Assembly (NCBI GenBank): GCA_030267565.1
Contig: BRXU01000058.1
Coordinates: 1 to 64,000 of the forward strand
Direction: 5' to 3'
Length of the DNA stretch: 64,000 bases
Source of the DNA: Pleodorina starrii
Lineage: Eukaryota; Chlorophyta; Chlorophyceae; Chlamydomonadales; Volvocaceae
Below, piece after piece: positions 18,233-26,985 of the stretch. Within the stretch, counting starts at the first letter, position 1; each line of letters begins with the position of its first letter. The notes below the pieces were generated by a model, which saw nothing but the letters and a program-made list of their open reading frames with translations, made no database searches and was not told where the DNA came from. Position numbers and translations under genes: made by a program.

Positions 18233-19221
18233 GGGCGGTCCAGCAGATAGCGCGTCTCGGTCCGCCAGACGGTGCCGGGACGCAGGATCGTGGGCGGAAA
18301 ATCGGGGCGGTTCGGGGCGTCGGGCCATTCCTGCGCCTCGAACGCGACGGCGGATTGGGGGCGGGCGGTCTGGCCGGGGTGGCCGGCAAGGCCCGTCTGC
18401 GGGAAATGGCCCCCGTCATAGACCTGAAGCCCGGGCGCGGTCGTCAGCACCCTCAGGCGCAGGTCCGGCGCGGCCAGGCTGGCCACCTGCCGCAAGGGGC
18501 CATGCCCGTCGGCCAGGCACCAGCAATGGTCCAGCCCCGCATCTCCAAGCGGCCGGGCCGTGCGGAAATCGAACCGCGTGCCTGTTACCGGGGCCGGCGC
18601 GTCGGGCAAGGGGATCAGCGCATCGTTCACAGGCAGATAGCGGTCGGCATCGATCCGCAGCATCTGGTCCGCGGCCCCATCGGGCGACAGCGTCCAATAA
18701 CCGTGATGCGTCAGGTTACAGGGCGTCGGGCGCGTTGCCGTCGCCTGCAGCGCGACGCTGAATGACGCCGTGCCGTCGTGATCGCCAAGCGACAGGGTCG
18801 CCAGTGCTTGCATCGCGCCGGGAAAGCCCATCTCTCCGTCGGCGAAATCGAGGGCCAGGGTCACGGCATCGGGCGCGGCGCGCGTGATGCGCCACAGGCG
18901 GACCGATGCGCCGTCGGTGCCGCCATGCAGGCAGTTCGGCCCTTCGTTCGCGTCAAGATCATGAACCCGGCCCGACAGGCGGATGCGCGCACCCGCGATG
19001 CGGTTGGCATAACGTCCGACCAGCGCGCCCACATGGCGGAACGGATCCGTGAGATAGGTCGCGGGGTCGGGATGTCCCAGAACCAGCGGATGGTCGATCC
19101 CGTCCAGGCGCAGGTCCTGGACGATGCCGCCAAACGTCAGCACGCGCGCGCGCAGCCGTCCCGCCTGTAGGTCCACGGCCTGCACCCTGCGCCCGTCGGG
19201 CAGTTGTCCCATGTCGATCAT
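18229..19221 (-). CDS. galM: Aldose 1-epimerase (galactose mutarotase)
   Basis: Interconverts alpha- and beta-galactose so that galactose released by both galactosidases can reach the dehydrogenase. The 330 residues hold the family stretches VGRYANRIAGARI, NEGPNCLHGG, NLTHHGYW (catalytic histidine) and VAFEAQEWPDAPN (catalytic glutamate region). GGGGGAAG precedes the ATG. Its stop overlaps that of the convergent beta-galactosidase by four bases. Confidence 0.92.
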   Translation of the reverse strand: MIDMGQLPDGRRVQAVDLQAGRLRARVLTFGGIVQDLRLDGIDHPLVLGHPDPATYLTDPFRHVGALVGRYANRIAGARIRLSGRVHDLDANEGPNCLHGGTDGASVRLWRITRAAPDAVTLALDFADGEMGFPGAMQALATLSLGDHDGTASFSVALQATATRPTPCNLTHHGYWTLSPDGAADQMLRIDADRYLPVNDALIPLPDAPAPVTGTRFDFRTARPLGDAGLDHCWCLADGHGPLRQVASLAAPDLRLRVLTTAPGLQVYDGGHFPQTGLAGHPGQTARPQSAVAFEAQEWPDAPNRPDFPPTILRPGTVWRTETRYLLDRP

Positions 19222-19272
19222 CGCTTCCCCCTTTGGGCGCGATCAGACCGCGCCCCGCCGGGGAAGGCAAGA

Positions 19273-20046
19273 TCACCCGCGACGCGCCTCGGCCTTTGCC
19301 AGCTTGTCCTCGACCCGGCGGAAGGCGGCCAGCAGTTCACCCTTGAACTGGCCGGGTTCGAATTCGCGCAGGCCCGAATGGGCCGCGCACAGCCAGCGCA
19401 GATCGCGCGTCAGCCCTGCAAGCCCCTGCAGCCAGTCGCGAAAGTCGCGGACCGCCCCGGCCTGCGGCAGCAGCGCCTGCGGCAGGGTCGGGTGCAGAAA
19501 CACGCGCGGGTTCGGGAACACGCCGCGCAGCAGGCGCGGGACCGGCATCAGGTTGATCGTGTCATCGACATGCAGCGTCCGGCTGGCCGGGTGCCACGCC
19601 AGCAACGATCCGGCATGGACGCGTTCGTTCCGGCTAACATAATCGATCCCGCGGGGAAGCGAGAACGTCAGGTCATCCGCGAACATGTCCTGAACCTCGG
19701 GCGCTTCGACAGGTTCGGGACGCCAGTTCAGGTCCGGGTGGCGCAGGCGGTGGCGGTGAGAGCCGAACAGCACCGCGTCGGGAAAATCGCGGGCGGTGGC
19801 GGCGCAATGCAGAGTGTGGAACGGATGCAGGTTCAGAACCGCCTGAACCGCGCGGCCGCCGTCGGTCAGGTCCATGACCGTATCGCGGATCGCGCCCGAC
19901 AGGGGATAGCTGTCCAGCATCACGAAACGGCCCGTCCCAAGCCGGACAAGCGATGCCTGCGTGCCGACGTTCAGGACGCCGCCGATGCGCAGGTCGCCCC
20001 GGATCGACCAGAAGCCCTGTCCCAGATCGTGGATCGATTCCGTCAT
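19273..20046 (-). CDS. Metallo-beta-lactamase-fold-like protein with non-canonical metal motif
   Basis: 257 residues resembling MBL-fold hydrolases in layout (LVRLGTGRFVMLDS, VLNLHPFHTLH, then CAAHSG late), but the usual HxHxDH is replaced by HPFHTLH, spaced as HxxHxxH with no aspartate. It may bind metal differently or be inactive. It starts nine bases after the flavoprotein disulfide reductase stop, so the two probably share an mRNA. Substrate unknown. Confidence 0.55.
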   Translation of the reverse strand: MTESIHDLGQGFWSIRGDLRIGGVLNVGTQASLVRLGTGRFVMLDSYPLSGAIRDTVMDLTDGGRAVQAVLNLHPFHTLHCAATARDFPDAVLFGSHRHRLRHPDLNWRPEPVEAPEVQDMFADDLTFSLPRGIDYVSRNERVHAGSLLAWHPASRTLHVDDTINLMPVPRLLRGVFPNPRVFLHPTLPQALLPQAGAVRDFRDWLQGLAGLTRDLRWLCAAHSGLREFEPGQFKGELLAAFRRVEDKLAKAEARRG

Positions 20047-20055
20047 GACTGCGTC

Positions 20056-21495
20056 CTATGCGCCGGGGGGTGTGCCGAAGTCGCGCCCGGCGGGTTCCGC
20101 CTGGCGTGTCTTGCCGCAGATCTGGCGCAGGGCGGCCTTCAGCCCCTCCTCCAGCGTGGGATGATAGAAGGGCATGGTCAGCAACCCCGTCGCCGTGGCG
20201 CCCGACTGAACCGACCACGCCAGAAGATGCGCCAGATGATCGCCGCCCGGACAGCACAAATCTGCGCCGCTGAGCCGCCCCTGCGCGTCGGCGTAAAGGG
20301 TCACGGCACCTTCGGCGCGCGCCTCGGTCCGGGCACGGCCCTGGTCGGAATAGTCGCTGCGACCGCTGATGACCCCGTCGCCCGGCCCGGTCCCGACCGA
20401 GGCCAGCGGCGGGTCGGTGAAGGTCAGCGCGAATGCCGGGCTGCGCTCTCCCGGGGTGACCTGTGGATAGGTCGCGGCATTGGTTCCGGCGATGGCACCC
20501 TCGGTCGATGCTTCGTGCAGCAGGGGCACATCGGCATTTGCGTCGCCCGCCATGAAGACGGGCGCGTCTCCGCATTGCATCGTAGTGCGGTCGAAGACCG
20601 GGGTTCCGTGATCGTCCAGCACCAGCCCCGATGCATCCAGGTCCAGGCCCTTCAGGTTGGGCGGACGGCCGACGGCGACCAGCACGTGGCTGAACACCTG
20701 ATCCCCCGCCGCGTCGCCCGTCCAGGACAGCTTGATCCCGCCGTCAACGGCCGAGGCTGTCGTCTCCACCCCCAGGCACAGGGTCACGTCGCGCGCGATG
20801 GCGTCCTGCAGCGCGTCATGGACCACGTCGCAGCGGGCCTTGCCAAGGCGGGTGCCCTGGTCGAACAAAGTGACCGGCACGCCAAGGCGACCCATCGCCT
20901 GCGCCAGTTCCAGGCCGATCGGCCCGCCGCCGATCACCGCCAGGCTGTCGGGAAGGTCGGGCAGCTCGAAGATGGTCTCGTTCGTCAGGATGCGGGGGCC
21001 GAGATCGCGGAAGGGTTCGGGGATCTGGGCCTGCGACCCGGTGGCGATCACCACGGCGCGGGCCTGCACGCGGCGGCCGTCGTCCAGCATCAACTCGCTC
21101 GGCCCGACGAACCGGGCGCGGGCGCGCACGGCGGTGCCTTCGGGCAGGTCGTCAAAGGTTTCGCGGGTGAAGTCCACGAACCGGTCGCGTTCCGCGCGCA
21201 CGCGGGCCATGACCGCCGGTCCGTCGATCACCGGGTCACCCGGATGAACGCCGAAGACGGGCGCGCGCCGCGCCGCGTGGGCCGCATGGGATGCCGCGAT
21301 CAACAGCTTGGACGGCATGCAGCCGGTATTGGCACACAGCGTTCCGCGAAACTCGGGGTCGATCAGCAGGGTCCGGGCCCCCGCCTTGCGCGCGGCGCGT
21401 TCGGCGGCGATGCCCGCGGTGCCCGCGCCGATCACGGCCACGTCGCAGGTCAGGTCGGTTTCGGCCGGGTCGCGGCGGTCGGTTGTGGGGGACAT
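20056..21495 (-). CDS. FAD-dependent pyridine nucleotide-disulfide oxidoreductase
   Basis: 479-residue class I flavoprotein disulfide reductase. It has the N-terminal FAD motif VIGAGTAGIAAERAARKAG, the redox pair CANTGCMPSK, the NAD(P)H motif VIGGGPIGLELAQ, the second FAD contact FMAGDANAD, and the dimer-domain catalytic HPTLEEG near the C-terminus. This is the dihydrolipoamide dehydrogenase/mercuric reductase group, but there is no heavy-metal-associated domain and no C-terminal cysteine pair, so MerA is unlikely. No 2-oxoacid dehydrogenase genes adjoin. ATG 21495 is chosen over GTG 21501 because AAGG is well spaced for it. Confidence 0.85.
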   Translation of the reverse strand: MSPTTDRRDPAETDLTCDVAVIGAGTAGIAAERAARKAGARTLLIDPEFRGTLCANTGCMPSKLLIAASHAAHAARRAPVFGVHPGDPVIDGPAVMARVRAERDRFVDFTRETFDDLPEGTAVRARARFVGPSELMLDDGRRVQARAVVIATGSQAQIPEPFRDLGPRILTNETIFELPDLPDSLAVIGGGPIGLELAQAMGRLGVPVTLFDQGTRLGKARCDVVHDALQDAIARDVTLCLGVETTASAVDGGIKLSWTGDAAGDQVFSHVLVAVGRPPNLKGLDLDASGLVLDDHGTPVFDRTTMQCGDAPVFMAGDANADVPLLHEASTEGAIAGTNAATYPQVTPGERSPAFALTFTDPPLASVGTGPGDGVISGRSDYSDQGRARTEARAEGAVTLYADAQGRLSGADLCCPGGDHLAHLLAWSVQSGATATGLLTMPFYHPTLEEGLKAALRQICGKTRQAEPAGRDFGTPPGA

Positions 21496-21559
21496 GGACA
21501 CCTTGAGGGGTTGCTGTCCCCATCAACCGACCAGACGCCCGCGCGTTCCCTTGCCCGTG

Positions 21560-22297
21560 TCAGATGTTCTGCGCGGCGGCCAGGCCCTTGGCGATGATCG
21601 GCCCCGTCGGGCGCCCGGTGGGCGATCCGCCCTCTGGCTCCAGCGTGATCTCGTAAAGCTGGGCGTCGGCGGGGACGGGCAGGTCCGGACCCGCCAGCGT
21701 GGTCGCGCGCGGCCCGTCCAGCACGCCCAGGGATTGCGGTCCCATCTCGCGCGAGGGCAGGGTCCAGGCCTGGATCGAGAAGCCCTGCGGCACGTCGACA
21801 TCGGAGACGAAGCGGATCTGGGCCGTGTCGTCGCCGTAATCCTCGATGATGGCGCGGGGCTGGCCCTGATCGTCCAGCAGCACGGCCACCACCTGCGGCG
21901 CGGGCGCGGGACGCTGCATCGCGCCGCCGAACCCAAGGACCAACCCCAGCACCAGCGAAGCGGCCAGCCCCGCCAGCCAGCGCATCGGCGCGCGGGGCAG
22001 GTTGGCCGCGACCGGGGCCACGGTCGGATCCGCGGACAGGGGCGTGGTCGGCGCGGCGTCCTGCGGCGTGCGTGCGATGATGTCCTGCAGCCGCGCGGCG
22101 AAACCCGGCGGCAGGGCCAGGGCCTCGGCCGACAGGTCCAGCGGCAGCAACTGTTCGCGCAGACGGGCGACATGGGCAGCCAGGGCCGGGTCGGCGGCGA
22201 TCAGCGCCTCGAACAGTTCGGCCTCGGTCGGCGACATCAGCCCCATGACATAGTCGTCGGCAAAGGCGATCACGTCGTCCTGGAACACTGAACTCAT
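21560..22297 (-). CDS. Anti-sigma factor, membrane-anchored (RskA-like)
   Basis: 245 residues: a cytoplasmic N-terminal helical domain that should hold the sigma factor (about 1-95), one membrane segment WLAGLAASLVLGLVLGFGGAM, and a periplasmic domain with QAWTLPSREMGPQSLGVLDG typical of RskA C-terminal regions. No HxxxCxxC zinc motif is seen in the N-terminal domain, so it is not a ZAS-type anti-sigma. ATG 22297 overlaps the sigma-factor stop (ATGA), as is usual for such pairs. Confidence 0.85.
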   Translation of the reverse strand: MSSVFQDDVIAFADDYVMGLMSPTEAELFEALIAADPALAAHVARLREQLLPLDLSAEALALPPGFAARLQDIIARTPQDAAPTTPLSADPTVAPVAANLPRAPMRWLAGLAASLVLGLVLGFGGAMQRPAPAPQVVAVLLDDQGQPRAIIEDYGDDTAQIRFVSDVDVPQGFSIQAWTLPSREMGPQSLGVLDGPRATTLAGPDLPVPADAQLYEITLEPEGGSPTGRPTGPIIAKGLAAAQNI

Positions 22298-22857
22298 GAC
22301 AAACACTCCCGCAGCGAGGCCAGGCCCCGCCGGATCCACGATTTCGCGGTGCCAAGCGGAACCCCCTGGCGGGCAGAGATCTCTCCGTGGCTGTAACCCG
22401 CGACATGCGCAAGCAGGATCGCGCGTCGCGCCGGATCGTCCAGCGCGTCCAGGCATTCGCCAAGCCGCCCCTTTCCGGCCAACAGCTTCCAGTCGTCGTC
22501 GTGGCACAGGTCCTGGCGGGCGTCCTGCATGCGCGTCAGCTCGTCCGGGGACAGGCTGGACAGGCGCTTGCCGTCGCGCAGGATCGTCAGGCAGCGGTTG
22601 CGCAGCACCGCATAGATCCAGCCGCGAGCCGTGCCCTCTCCCTGGCGCTGCTGGGCGGCCTTGCGCCAGATCAGCACCATCGCGTCCTGCAGCGCCTCCT
22701 CGGCCAGGTCATGGCGGATCAGGATGCGGCGCGCGACGCCCAGCAGCTGCGACCCCTCGATGTCCAGGATCGCGTCGATGCCCTCGGGGCGGCCTTCGGC
22801 ACAGGCGGTCAGGGCCCGGTCAAGCTGGCGGCTGCGCTGTCTTGTGTCGTCGGTCAC
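22294..22857 (-). CDS. ECF RNA polymerase sigma factor
   Basis: 187 residues with region 2 (LLGVARRILIRHDLAEEALQDAMVLIWRKA) and region 4 (LAHVAGYSHGEISARQGVPLGTAKSWIRRGLASLRECL). It directs polymerase to stress-type promoters and should be held by the anti-sigma encoded next. The start is GTG 22857 with GGGGAGG just upstream. It is divergent from the exported DUF4394 gene, a probable target. The signal sensed is unknown. Confidence 0.9.
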   Translation of the reverse strand: MTDDTRQRSRQLDRALTACAEGRPEGIDAILDIEGSQLLGVARRILIRHDLAEEALQDAMVLIWRKAAQQRQGEGTARGWIYAVLRNRCLTILRDGKRLSSLSPDELTRMQDARQDLCHDDDWKLLAGKGRLGECLDALDDPARRAILLAHVAGYSHGEISARQGVPLGTAKSWIRRGLASLRECLS

Positions 22858-22970
22858 GAAACCTCCCCTTGTCGCACGGCCATCCTGCCGCGATCGGGGG
22901 GGCGGTTGCAACCGCGCGCGCGGTCACTTTCGGTGCGCCCGCCGAATTTGCGGGGGGGCGAATTATTTTT

Positions 22971-22990
22971 GCATCCGGTTTCGCGGATGC
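22971..22990. promoter_or_regulatory. Inverted repeat between the sigma gene and the DUF4394 gene
   Basis: GCATCCG, six bases, CGGATGC: a perfect seven-base dyad in the divergent region, just after an AT-rich AATTATTTTT tract. It may be an operator or a 5'-leader hairpin for the gene starting at 23060. It has no U run on either side consistent with termination of a neighbouring gene. Confidence 0.4.
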
Positions 22991-23059
22991 CGCGTCATCG
23001 GGTCAAGGACGGCGAAGACCGCCGCCTGTGACAGAAGCTGAACCGAAAGGAACATCCCC

Positions 23060-23839
23060 ATGTTTCGCATTGCTGCATTCTCGACCTCTGCTCTTGCGCT
23101 GTCCATTTCGGCGGCGGCTGCCGCGACCGGCGTCGGCCTGACCGACGACCGCACCCTGGTCATGTTCGACACCGAGACGCTGGAGGTCACCGGCACCATG
23201 GATGTCGAGGGCGTGGACCGCCTGCTGGGCATCGACCTGCGCCCGTCGAACAACACGCTGGTCGGCGTGACGGATGACATGCGCATCGTCACCATCGACA
23301 CGGCGACCGGCGCCGCCACGGACCTGTCCACCATTGACACGCCGCTTGAGGTGGGCGACATGCCCGTGATCGTCGACTTCAACCCGATGGCCGACCGCCT
23401 GCGCTTCATGACCGGCACCACGAACCACCGCGTGAACGTGGACACCGGAGAGGTCACCGTCGACGGCAGCCTGAACTGGGTGGCCGAAGACGAGAATTCC
23501 GAGGCCAGCCCGATGATCGCCGCTGCGGCCTATATCAACAGCTATGGCACCCCCGAGGCGACCGCGATGTACAACATCGATTCGGGCTTGGGCGCATTGC
23601 TGCAGCAGACCGCCCCGAATGACGGCACGCTGGCCACCATCGGCATGCTGAACGTCGAGAACCCGGGCGAGATGATGGCGTTCGACGTCCAGACCGATGC
23701 CGAAGGCGCCAACATGGCGTGGCTGGTGACGAACAACACCATCCATTCCGTCGACCTGGAAACCGGCGCGGCCACCGCGGCCGGAGAGATTGCGGCCGAT
23801 GGCCAGATCCGCGACCTGGCGGTCCTGCCCGCGATGTGA
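23060..23839 (+). CDS. Exported DUF4394-family protein
   Basis: 259 residues with a Sec signal peptide (MFRIAAFSTSALALSISAAAAA). The mature part carries propeller-like repeats: TGVGLTDDRTLVMFDTETLEV, LLGIDLRPSNNTLVGVTDD, VDFNPMADRLRFMTGTTNHRVNVDTG. This matches DUF4394; no catalytic residues are known to me. It is divergent from the ECF sigma/anti-sigma pair and is a plausible target of it. AAAGGAA lies upstream of the ATG. A strong hairpin follows the stop. Confidence 0.75.
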   Translation: MFRIAAFSTSALALSISAAAAATGVGLTDDRTLVMFDTETLEVTGTMDVEGVDRLLGIDLRPSNNTLVGVTDDMRIVTIDTATGAATDLSTIDTPLEVGDMPVIVDFNPMADRLRFMTGTTNHRVNVDTGEVTVDGSLNWVAEDENSEASPMIAAAAYINSYGTPEATAMYNIDSGLGALLQQTAPNDGTLATIGMLNVENPGEMMAFDVQTDAEGANMAWLVTNNTIHSVDLETGAATAAGEIAADGQIRDLAVLPAM

Positions 23840-23846
23840 CGACCCC

Positions 23847-23871
23847 GCGCCGGGCCCTTTCGGCCCGGCGC
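23847..23871. terminator. Strong GC hairpin, shared terminator
   Basis: GCGCCGGGCC, CTTTC loop, GGCCCGGCGC: a perfect ten-base stem eight bases after the DUF4394 stop and 15 bases past the end of the convergent LysE gene. It has no long U run; it probably ends or insulates both transcripts. Confidence 0.75.
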
Positions 23872-23886
23872 ATCCCCTGTCCGCGG

Positions 23887-24465
23887 CTAGGCGATCAGCA
23901 CCGGCAGCATCGACAGGACCATGATTCCCGCCATCGCCATGTTGAACAGGCGCAGCCGGTCCGGCGCGTCGATCATCCGTGCGATCCGCGCGCCCGCCAC
24001 GACCCACAGCAGATGGCAGGGCAGCCCCACGGCCGCGAACGCCAGCGCGACCGGCAGCGGACCGCCAAGCGCCGCGCCATAGGTCGCCAGCGCGGCCAGC
24101 ACCATCGCCCAGGCCTTGGGGTTCACCCATTGGAACGCCGCCGCCTGCCACAGCCCGACGGGGCGTCCGGCGGCCTTGGCCTGCGACGGGCGGGCCTGTG
24201 CGATCTTCCACGCCAGCCACAGGACATAGGCCAGCCCCGCGGCCTGCATCACGCGCCGCAGGCCGGAATGGGCCTGCACTGCGGGGGCCAGCCCGGCGCC
24301 CAGGACCAGCACCATCGCAGCAAAGCCCAGCATGATCCCGGCCATGTGCCGCCAGCTGCCGCGCAGGCCCACCGTCGCCCCCGACGCCATCAGCATCGCA
24401 TTGTTCGGCCCCGGCGTGATCGTCGTGACCGCCGCAAACCCCATCAACCCGATCAGCGCATCCAT
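23887..24465 (-). CDS. LysE/RhtB-family amino-acid exporter
   Basis: 192-residue inner-membrane exporter with the family N-terminus ITPGPNNAMLMASGATVGLRGS, membrane segments throughout, and QWVNPKAWAMVLAALATY in the middle. The start ATG 24465 has GGAGG upstream. It is divergent from an AsnC/Lrp regulator, the classic arrangement in which the regulator senses an amino acid and switches on export. Substrate not readable. Confidence 0.88.
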   Translation of the reverse strand: MDALIGLMGFAAVTTITPGPNNAMLMASGATVGLRGSWRHMAGIMLGFAAMVLVLGAGLAPAVQAHSGLRRVMQAAGLAYVLWLAWKIAQARPSQAKAAGRPVGLWQAAAFQWVNPKAWAMVLAALATYGAALGGPLPVALAFAAVGLPCHLLWVVAGARIARMIDAPDRLRLFNMAMAGIMVLSMLPVLIA

Positions 24466-24568
24466 TCGCCGCCTCCTGTCCTGCGTTCGTCCCATCCTGG
24501 CACGCGGGCGCTGGTGGATGTCCGCAATCCGCGCGATGATGACGGCGTTTGTGCAGGAAAGGCCCATC

Positions 24569-25012
24569 ATGGACGCAACTGACGACAAGATCCTGCGCAT
24601 CCTGCGAAAGGATGGCCGGATCACCCATCAGGCCCTGGCCGAACGGGTCGGGATGTCCGCCTCTACCTGCCAGCGGCGGGTCGAGGCGATGGAGCGGCAG
24701 GGCATCATCGCCGGCTATCGCGCCGTGCTGGGCGATGCCGCGCGACAGGTCGGTTTCGCGGCCTTCGTGCTGGTGGGTCTGGGACGGCATACCGCGCGGG
24801 TCCAGCAGGCGTTCGAGGCGCGCTGTGCCGCCGCGCCGCAGGTCGTCGAATGCCACAACATCACCGGCACGGTCGAATACCTGCTGCGCGTCGAATGCCG
24901 CGATCTGGCCAGCTACAAGCAGTTCCACCACGAGGTGCTGGGCGGCTTTCCTGACCTGACCACGATCGTCACCCATGTCATCGTCGGCACGTCAAAGGAC
25001 GACCGGGCGTAA
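24569..25012 (+). CDS. Lrp/AsnC-family transcriptional regulator
   Basis: 147 residues: an N-terminal helix-turn-helix (DDKILRILRKDGRITHQALAERVGMSASTCQRRVEAME) and a C-terminal RAM/AsnC ligand domain (ECHNITGTVEYLLRVECRDLASYKQFHHEVL). The frame is open upstream, antisense to lysE; ATG 24569 is chosen for the AGGAAAGG before it and the start of homology. It probably controls the divergent LysE exporter in response to an amino acid. Confidence 0.88.
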   Translation: MDATDDKILRILRKDGRITHQALAERVGMSASTCQRRVEAMERQGIIAGYRAVLGDAARQVGFAAFVLVGLGRHTARVQQAFEARCAAAPQVVECHNITGTVEYLLRVECRDLASYKQFHHEVLGGFPDLTTIVTHVIVGTSKDDRA

Positions 25013-25042
25013 GGCAGTCATTGCATTACTCTGGTTTATCAG

Positions 25043-26242
25043 ATGGATGTCGGATCGCTGCTTTTGAGTGCCGAGACCCAGGCTGCGAGGGTGGAGGGCA
25101 TTCTCTTGGCTGACCCCGCCCTAGCTGCACTGTGGCGGATGGAGACAAGCCTTCTGGAGGCTGCCGCCTCGGTCGGCCTTGAAGGTGAGCGCATCTCCAC
25201 GCAGGGGATGGTACTGCGTCTGACCAGCGGCACCGCGATGGAAGAGGATGCCCGGGCGGTCGAGATGGCCCTGAAGGTCCTGACCGTCATCCGGCGGCCC
25301 GGCGATCCATTCAGCGCGCCGGTCGCAGCCCTGCGCCGGATCGAAGCGGCCGCCGCGCGGATCGGTCAGACACGCGACGAGGGCGATCGTCTCGAGGATG
25401 CGGAGCTGCCCCTGGTCGTGGAGGCCAGTCGCACCTGGTCCCACGTTCCGATCCTGGGGGGATGGCGTGCGGCGGCCAGCTATGCCTTCCGCTCCCGGCG
25501 CAACAGCCCGGTGGCCGAGCGGCTGGTCTTCATGGCCGTGGAGGGTGCCGCGCGTCATCTACAGGGACTGTCTCCTGATCGAAGGGGCGGTCGCGATGAG
25601 CTGGACGAGAAGGCAGGGGGCCTGCTGATGCTGGTAGTTACCGGGTGAATCGTGCCGCCATCCGTATTGCTGACCCGCACCGGCTTCCGGGTTTGGTCGC
25701 CGATGACCGGGTTGGCGACCTTCCTGAAGGCCGCCACGCGGAGCCCCTCTCATGACCTCGGTCATCTGGGGACCCTGCGCCATGAGCTGGCGCGTCTCTC
25801 GGCCATGACGTCGTCTGCGCATGGGCGGTCGCGCCTTGGCGACTTGATCACCTATCTGCAGACGCAGCCGGTGATCAGCTCGGCGATGGTCATGGATCAT
25901 CTCGGCGTGACGCGTCGGACCGCCCTGTCCCTGATCGGCGAGCTCGTCGATGCTGGCTGCCTCAGCAACCTCACCGCCCGCAGCACCTCCCGGTTCTGGG
26001 CGCTGCCCTCCCTGGCCTCGCGGATGGGACATGCGGGAGGGGCAGGGGCGGTTCGTGGTGGTGCGCTTGCCGGCAGCGAGAGGTCGAGCGAACGCTTGAA
26101 GCCGATCGGTGCGTTGGAACGAATGAAGGGAGGACGAGACTAGAGCCAACTGGACGGGATCATGGCGGATCTTGATGCCGCGATGTCGGGCTTGGATGAT
26201 ATCGTGCGCCGGGCGGGGGGGCGAGAGCGGAAAGAAGAGTAG
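25043..26242 (+). pseudogene. Interrupted gene, possibly RHE_PE00001/DUF1612-like DNA-binding protein
   Basis: A single 400-codon frame runs from ATG 25043 to TAG 26240-26242 but is broken by TGA at 25646-25648 and TAG at 26141-26143. The first part (201 residues) is alpha-helical; the second contains a helix-turn-helix-like VISSAMVMDHLGVTRRTALSLIGELVDAG; the last 32 codons include MADLDAAMSGLDDIVRRAG. Overall order and length resemble, by eye, the RHE_PE00001 family common on rhizobial and Paracoccus replicons; this is a weak match. The stretch around the first stop (about 25,600-25,710) does not fit the family and may hold an insertion. The pieces could alternatively be separate small genes. 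Confidence 0.45.
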
Positions 26243-26586
26243 GGCAATTTAAATCCCACCTGTCTGCGTGTCTAGTGCAACTCCTGCGCCTCAACTGCTT
26301 GCTGGATCCAATGTTTGGAAAGGTGGTTTGCTGTGTCTGGCCAATATCCTGACTTTCCAGAGCTCTTCTACATGTGATTACTATCAGAAATCGCATTGCC
26401 TAATGCGCTTGGGTTGAAGGCCGGCTTATCGATCCGTTTGTCGGCATCAATAATTTTTCAATGCGGCACGCTCGCTGGTGGAACAATAAGACCGGGGCTT
26501 TCCGCGGAACTCATTCTGCCAAGGGTGGTTCGTCTCTATATCAAAGGCGCGGAATGGCCGCGTGATCGTAGAGGACCGGCGTCGGC
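26243..26586. other. Intergenic region, no gene recognised
   Basis: These 344 bases are visibly richer in A/T than the flanks (for example TCAATAATTTTTCAATG around 26445-26461). No convincing coding frame, hairpin or repeat was seen. Confidence 0.5.
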
Positions 26587-26874
26587 ATGAAGTACGCATT
26601 GATTGGCCTGCTTGTTCTCGGGGGATGCACGACACCGTCTGTATCCGATTTCGGAACTGCTGACGAACATTTCTACAAGGGAAATGCCTGGTACATCGCC
26701 GATCGCCGAGGCCAGTTAGAAGTCGCTTTGATGGCCTCTGGCATCGAGGATCCGGAGATCGAGTATCGAGGGGCTGCCCGCAACTATCTTATCAGCAATC
26801 AGCGGGTATGCTCGGTCAGCCCCGGTCGTCCGGGAGGAGAAGGTCGCTACCTGTTCAGCTACTCCTGCCGCTGA
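26587..26874 (+). CDS. Small putative lipoprotein
   Basis: 95 residues with a lipoprotein signal, MKYALIGLLVLGGC, whose lipobox LGGC puts the lipidated cysteine at 14. The mature part is hydrophilic and ends in RYLFSYSCR with three further cysteine residues absent or scattered. AGAGGA lies upstream of the ATG. No family recognised. Base composition is lower in GC than neighbouring operons, suggesting acquired DNA. Confidence 0.6.
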   Translation: MKYALIGLLVLGGCTTPSVSDFGTADEHFYKGNAWYIADRRGQLEVALMASGIEDPEIEYRGAARNYLISNQRVCSVSPGRPGGEGRYLFSYSCR

Positions 26875-26985
26875 TTGGTCATAGCGCGCAACGGTTCAGT
26901 AGAAAAGCAATAGCTAAGCCGAGTTGCTCACGCGATACCACGCAATCTATATCTTTATCATAAATATTATACTTAGGCTCCCCGC

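Noticed and set aside
20056..21495. Mercuric reductase (MerA)
   Set aside because: The active-site CANTGCMPSK is similar, but there is no N-terminal metal-binding domain, no C-terminal vicinal cysteines and no mer genes nearby.
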